In this document: in pieces, positions 5,434 through 7,750 of the stretch
How positions within the stretch are numbered: the stretch's first letter is position 1
How the letters are laid out: every line of letters begins with the position of its first letter
Assembly: GCA_003140915.1 (NCBI GenBank)
Contig: PLLI01000046.1
Location: 1-7,750, forward strand
Reading direction: 5' to 3'
DNA length: 7,750 nucleotides
Source of the DNA: Candidatus Omnitrophota bacterium
Lineage (GTDB): Bacteria; Omnitrophota; Gorgyraeia; 2-01-FULL-45-10
Position numbers and translations under genes: made by a program
Notes under the pieces: generated by a model
Database searches by the model: none
Seen by the model: only the letters and a program-made list of their open reading frames with translations
What the model was told of the DNA's origin: nothing

Positions 5434-6143
5434 ATCTCCATTTCCTTTAATATCGCCCTTGCCGCTTCGGCCGGGTTCTTCGATTCCGTTATGGGCCTTC
5501 CGATAACTATATAATCCGCACCGTCTCTTATGGCTGCTTTCGGCGTCGCGATCCTCTTCTGGTCGTTCGCGACCGCCCATTCCGGCCGCACGCCCGGCGT
5601 AACTATGAGAAAATCTCCTCCCATCTTCTCTCTTATCGCCTTCGTCTCCGCCGGAGAGGCCACCACTCCGTCGAGACCTGCTTTCTTGGCAAGCCCGGCT
5701 AGTCTCAAGACCGCTTCTTTTGAATTACCGCCTACCCCGATCTCTTTTAGCGCTTTTTCGTCAAGGCTGGTCAATATCGTCACCGCTAATATCTTCGGTT
5801 TTACTATTTTAAGCCGTGCCGCTTCGTCCGCCACGGCTTCCGCGGCCCGTCTCATCATGTCGTAACCGCCCAGCGCGTGAAGATTGAAGATGAGCGGCTC
5901 AAGTTTCGTTACCGCAACCGCTGCCTTCACAACTGTCGTCGGGATATCGTGGAATTTCAGGTCCAGGAAGACACCGCAGCCGGTCTCTTTTATCCTCCCG
6001 ACGATCTGCGGCCCGCATGATGAGAAGAGCTCAAGGCCTATCTTGAAAAATTTAACGTCGCTCTTCAGTCTTTCAGCCATGGCGATGGCTTTATCCTCGC
6101 TATCTACGTCGAGCGCTACTATGAGCCTGTCTATGACGTTCAT
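5430..6143 (-). CDS. pyrF: Orotidine 5'-phosphate decarboxylase
   Basis: The 237-residue enzyme decarboxylates OMP to UMP, the last step of the pathway, and should be a cytoplasmic dimeric TIM barrel. The catalytic tetrad motif is intact: DLKFHD at 61-66 with D61, K63 and D66, plus K34 in FFKIGLEL. The phosphate-binding segments are TPGVRPE at 182-188 and IGRPIT at 214-219 (R216). D12 in ALDVD starts the barrel. The length is normal for the bacterial type I family. The start MNVIDRL is preferred over an upstream in-frame ATG at 6206. AGGAG (6148-6152) lies 4 bases before it, and its ATG overlaps the pyrD stop as ATGA. The end overlaps pyrE in the same way, so pyrD, pyrF and pyrE are probably translationally coupled. 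Confidence 0.97.
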   Translation of the reverse strand: MNVIDRLIVALDVDSEDKAIAMAERLKSDVKFFKIGLELFSSCGPQIVGRIKETGCGVFLDLKFHDIPTTVVKAAVAVTKLEPLIFNLHALGGYDMMRRAAEAVADEAARLKIVKPKILAVTILTSLDEKALKEIGVGGNSKEAVLRLAGLAKKAGLDGVVASPAETKAIREKMGGDFLIVTPGVRPEWAVANDQKRIATPKAAIRDGADYIVIGRPITESKNPAEAARAILKEMEI

Positions 6144-7063
6144 AATGCTCCTACCTTCATGCTGCCTACCAGCTCGTTCATATCGTTTATGCCGTTCTTT
6201 GCGCAATATTTATTAATTCCTTTGATTATCTCTGCGGGTGCATTCGGATTTACGAATGTTGCCGTACCGACCTGGACAGCTGAGGCTCCGCACAGGATGA
6301 ACTCTACTGCGTCATTAGTGTCCATTATCCCGCCGCATCCTATTATCGGTATATCGAGCTTATTATAAGCGTCCCATACCATCTTTAATGCGATGGGTTT
6401 TATTGCCGGCCCGCTCAATCCGCCGGTTATATTGCCAAGTTTAGGCTTTTTAGTATCAACGTCTACGGCCATTGCCGGGAACGTATTTACCAATAACACC
6501 GCGTCGGCCCCCGCGCGTTGCGCGGCTATCGCTATCTTTGAGATATCCGTCACGTTGGGGCTAAGCTTCGCTATTAAAGGAAGCCGCGTCGCGCGTCGCG
6601 CCGCACGGACAATACTGTAAGTGGCCTTCTCGTCCTGTGCGATCAAACTTTCCCTCGCTCCGTGTTTCACGTTGGGACACGAAAGGTTTATCTCGAGCGC
6701 AGCGATCCTGCCGACCCTGTTCAATCTCTTCGCAAGCGTGCCGTATTCATTTTCATCGTCTCCCGCTATGCTCGCTATGAGAAGCGCTTTTATATCTTTT
6801 AATTTTTGGATGCCGTTCTTTATGAAATCTTCGACCCCTTTATTTTCAAGGCCTATCGAATTGAGCATCCCGGACGATGTCTCCGCAATGCGGGGCGGCG
6901 GATTACCGTGTCTGGCTTTCAGCGTTATCGTCTTCAGTACCACAGCGCCGAGCAAGTTAATGTCGACCAGTTCGCCGTAGCCCGTGCCGAATGTTCCCGA
7001 CGCGACCATTACGGGATTTTTGAGTTTGAGTTTACCTATATTTACCGTTAAGTTCGGACGCAT
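6140..7063 (-). CDS. pyrD: Dihydroorotate dehydrogenase, class 1B catalytic subunit
   Basis: The 307-residue FMN protein oxidises dihydroorotate to orotate. The catalytic base is Cys129 in EINLSCPNVKHG; class 1 enzymes use Cys where the membrane-bound class 2 uses Ser. There is no N-terminal membrane extension, so it is a soluble class 1 enzyme. Other signatures are ASGTFGTGYG (21-30), LKT with K44, NSIGLENKG (68-76), the loop GGLSGPAIKP (214-223), and the FMN phosphate sites GCGGI (242-246) and VQVGTATF (263-270). The neighbouring pyrK identifies it as type 1B, which passes electrons through PyrK to NAD+. The start MRPNLTV (7063) has GGGAG (7071-7075) 7 bases upstream, inside the end of pyrK, and leaves a 4-base gap. 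A longer open frame to 7165 is an overlap with pyrK and is not used. Confidence 0.97.
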   Translation of the reverse strand: MRPNLTVNIGKLKLKNPVMVASGTFGTGYGELVDINLLGAVVLKTITLKARHGNPPPRIAETSSGMLNSIGLENKGVEDFIKNGIQKLKDIKALLIASIAGDDENEYGTLAKRLNRVGRIAALEINLSCPNVKHGARESLIAQDEKATYSIVRAARRATRLPLIAKLSPNVTDISKIAIAAQRAGADAVLLVNTFPAMAVDVDTKKPKLGNITGGLSGPAIKPIALKMVWDAYNKLDIPIIGCGGIMDTNDAVEFILCGASAVQVGTATFVNPNAPAEIIKGINKYCAKNGINDMNELVGSMKVGAL

Positions 7064-7067
7064 CGTT

Positions 7068-7750
7068 TTACTCCCACAAGATTTTCTCGGAATTGAAGAC
7101 CGGCCCGTCTTCGCATACCATTTTATACCCGGAGACCGTTTTAACAGGACAGCCCAGGCATACACCTACGCCGCAGGCCATGCGTTCTTCGAGCGAGACC
7201 TGGCACAAAACGCGATTCTTGTGCGCGATTTCCGAAACGGCCTTCAGCATACCCATTGGGCCGCAGGCGTATATTTGCGTATCGAGTAATGCGTAGTGCG
7301 TATTGCGTAAAAACGCCTTTAATAACTCCGTGGCTAATCCTTTGTGACCTTTTGAACCGTCTTCGGTGGCAACCGAAACCTTTGCACCCGACCTTTTAAA
7401 CTCTTTCTCGCAGAGAATGTGAGTTTTCGAACAGCCGCCGATTAAAACATGCGGCATTGTTTTTCGCGCAATCAATTTCTCAGCTAAAAATAATAGCGGC
7501 GCCACGCCGTTGCCGCCCGCGACAATAATGGCTTCACCTTTGCCGGCCGGAATATCAAAGCCGTGCCCGAGGGGGCCGATCACGTCGAGTGATCCGCCTG
7601 CTTTCATCTGCGACAATAACTCTGTCCCTTTCCCGACAACTTCGTATAAAAGCTCTATGCCGCTTTTCGTGACCCTGTGAACGCTCAGAGGCCTGCGCAG
7701 AAGCGGGTCGGTCCCGTCGGAGCACCGGGCTTCCACAAATTGGCCGGGTT
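7068..7750 (-). CDS. pyrK: Dihydroorotate dehydrogenase electron-transfer subunit (N-terminus outside window)
   Basis: The last 226 or so residues are visible, reading PGQFVEA at the right edge. The missing part is probably a short N-terminal beta strand region. A GTG at 7736 lies inside the conserved PGQF(V) segment and is not the start. The flavin-binding RRPLS follows (residues 14-18 from that GTG), then the NAD-binding IIVAGGNGVAP (70-80) and IYACGPMGMLKAV (155-167). Four cysteines near the C-terminus, C188, C193, C196 and C208, in ACGVGVCLGCPVK and MVCEDGP, bind the 2Fe-2S cluster. PyrK carries electrons from PyrD FMN through 2Fe-2S and FAD to NAD+. Unusually, a run of 7-base repeats encodes NTHYALLDTQI just before the YACGP strand. 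Confidence 0.96.
   Translation of the reverse strand, partial: PGQFVEARCSDGTDPLLRRPLSVHRVTKSGIELLYEVVGKGTELLSQMKAGGSLDVIGPLGHGFDIPAGKGEAIIVAGGNGVAPLLFLAEKLIARKTMPHVLIGGCSKTHILCEKEFKRSGAKVSVATEDGSKGHKGLATELLKAFLRNTHYALLDTQIYACGPMGMLKAVSEIAHKNRVLCQVSLEERMACGVGVCLGCPVKTVSGYKMVCEDGPVFNSEKILWE
7274..7308 (-). repeat. Heptanucleotide tandem repeat inside pyrK (5 units)
   Basis: Read on the plus strand, five consecutive 7-base units are TTTGCGT, ATCGAGT, AATGCGT, AGTGCGT and ATTGCGT (consensus ANTGCGT). Units 1, 3, 4 and 5 share TGCGT, and unit 2 is degenerate. Because 7 is not a multiple of 3, each unit is read in a different frame, giving about 12 non-repetitive residues in PyrK. The repeat sits in the stretch between the ELL helix and the IYACGP strand. 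Confidence 0.75.

Noticed and set aside
5434..5580. A 49-codon N-terminal extension of pyrE
   Set aside because: The extra residues lie in pyrF out of frame and look like low-complexity charged sequence. OPRT homologues begin near MNEKEIL, and the ATGA overlap with pyrF marks that start.
6584..6604. GCGTCGCGC repeats within pyrD
   Set aside because: This short GC-rich repetition encodes the arginine-rich RAARRATRL helix of PyrD and needs no other explanation.
7064..7165. A 34-codon N-terminal extension of pyrD
   Set aside because: It overlaps the iron-sulfur cysteine region of pyrK, and the MRPNLTV start has a good Shine-Dalgarno (GGGAG, 7 bases away).
7274..7308. CRISPR array or mobile-element end in pyrK
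   Set aside because: The units are 7 bases with no spacers, there are no terminal inverted repeats or target duplications, and the frame of pyrK is unbroken.

Overview
The window is bacterial, with dense and mostly short-spaced genes. A secreted thioredoxin with a type II secretion B-like C-terminal domain and a PEP-CTERM surface protein point to a Gram-negative-type envelope. The pyrimidine operon order pyrK-pyrD-pyrF-pyrE with a class 1B (Cys-type) dihydroorotate dehydrogenase is the one best known from Bacillus. This mixture is common in uncultured groups such as Candidatus Omnitrophota. That assignment is an inference from gene style only, not something the sequence proves.

Layout, left to right. 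1-882 (+): the last 75 residues of an unrecognised protein, then a secreted CGWC thioredoxin-fold protein, probably co-transcribed. 883-1113: a non-coding gap with a C-rich/G-poor tract, a direct repeat and a good sigma-54 (-24/-12) promoter match. 1114-1836 (+): a monocistronic PEP-CTERM protein ending in a textbook intrinsic terminator. 1866-4398 (-): a tightly coupled pair, an alpha/beta serine hydrolase (monoacylglycerol-lipase-like) followed by a long-chain acyl-CoA synthetase. 4399-4488: a divergent promoter region with two extended -10 elements, each predicting a transcript with almost no leader. 4489-4725 (+): a 78-residue two-helix membrane protein. 4730-4806 (-): tRNA-Val(UAC) with encoded CCA. 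4864-7750 (-): the pyr operon, transcribed pyrK, pyrD, pyrF, pyrE, with pyrK cut by the window edge.

How the genes work together. PyrK (FAD and 2Fe-2S) and PyrD (FMN) form the NAD-linked dihydroorotate dehydrogenase. Its product orotate is converted by PyrE to OMP, and PyrF decarboxylates OMP to UMP. Two of the junctions are 4-base ATGA overlaps, so translation is probably coupled. The hydrolase and synthetase plausibly form a lipid-recycling pair: release of a fatty acid, then its activation to acyl-CoA. The PEP-CTERM protein should be sorted by an exosortase encoded elsewhere, and its probable sigma-54 promoter fits the known RpoN and PrsK/PrsR control of PEP-CTERM genes.

Most of the window is ordinary metabolism. 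I see no clearly undescribed system. The observations most worth following up are the sigma-54 promoter of the PEP-CTERM gene, the predicted leaderless divergent transcripts near 4399-4483, and a heptanucleotide tandem repeat embedded in the pyrK reading frame.
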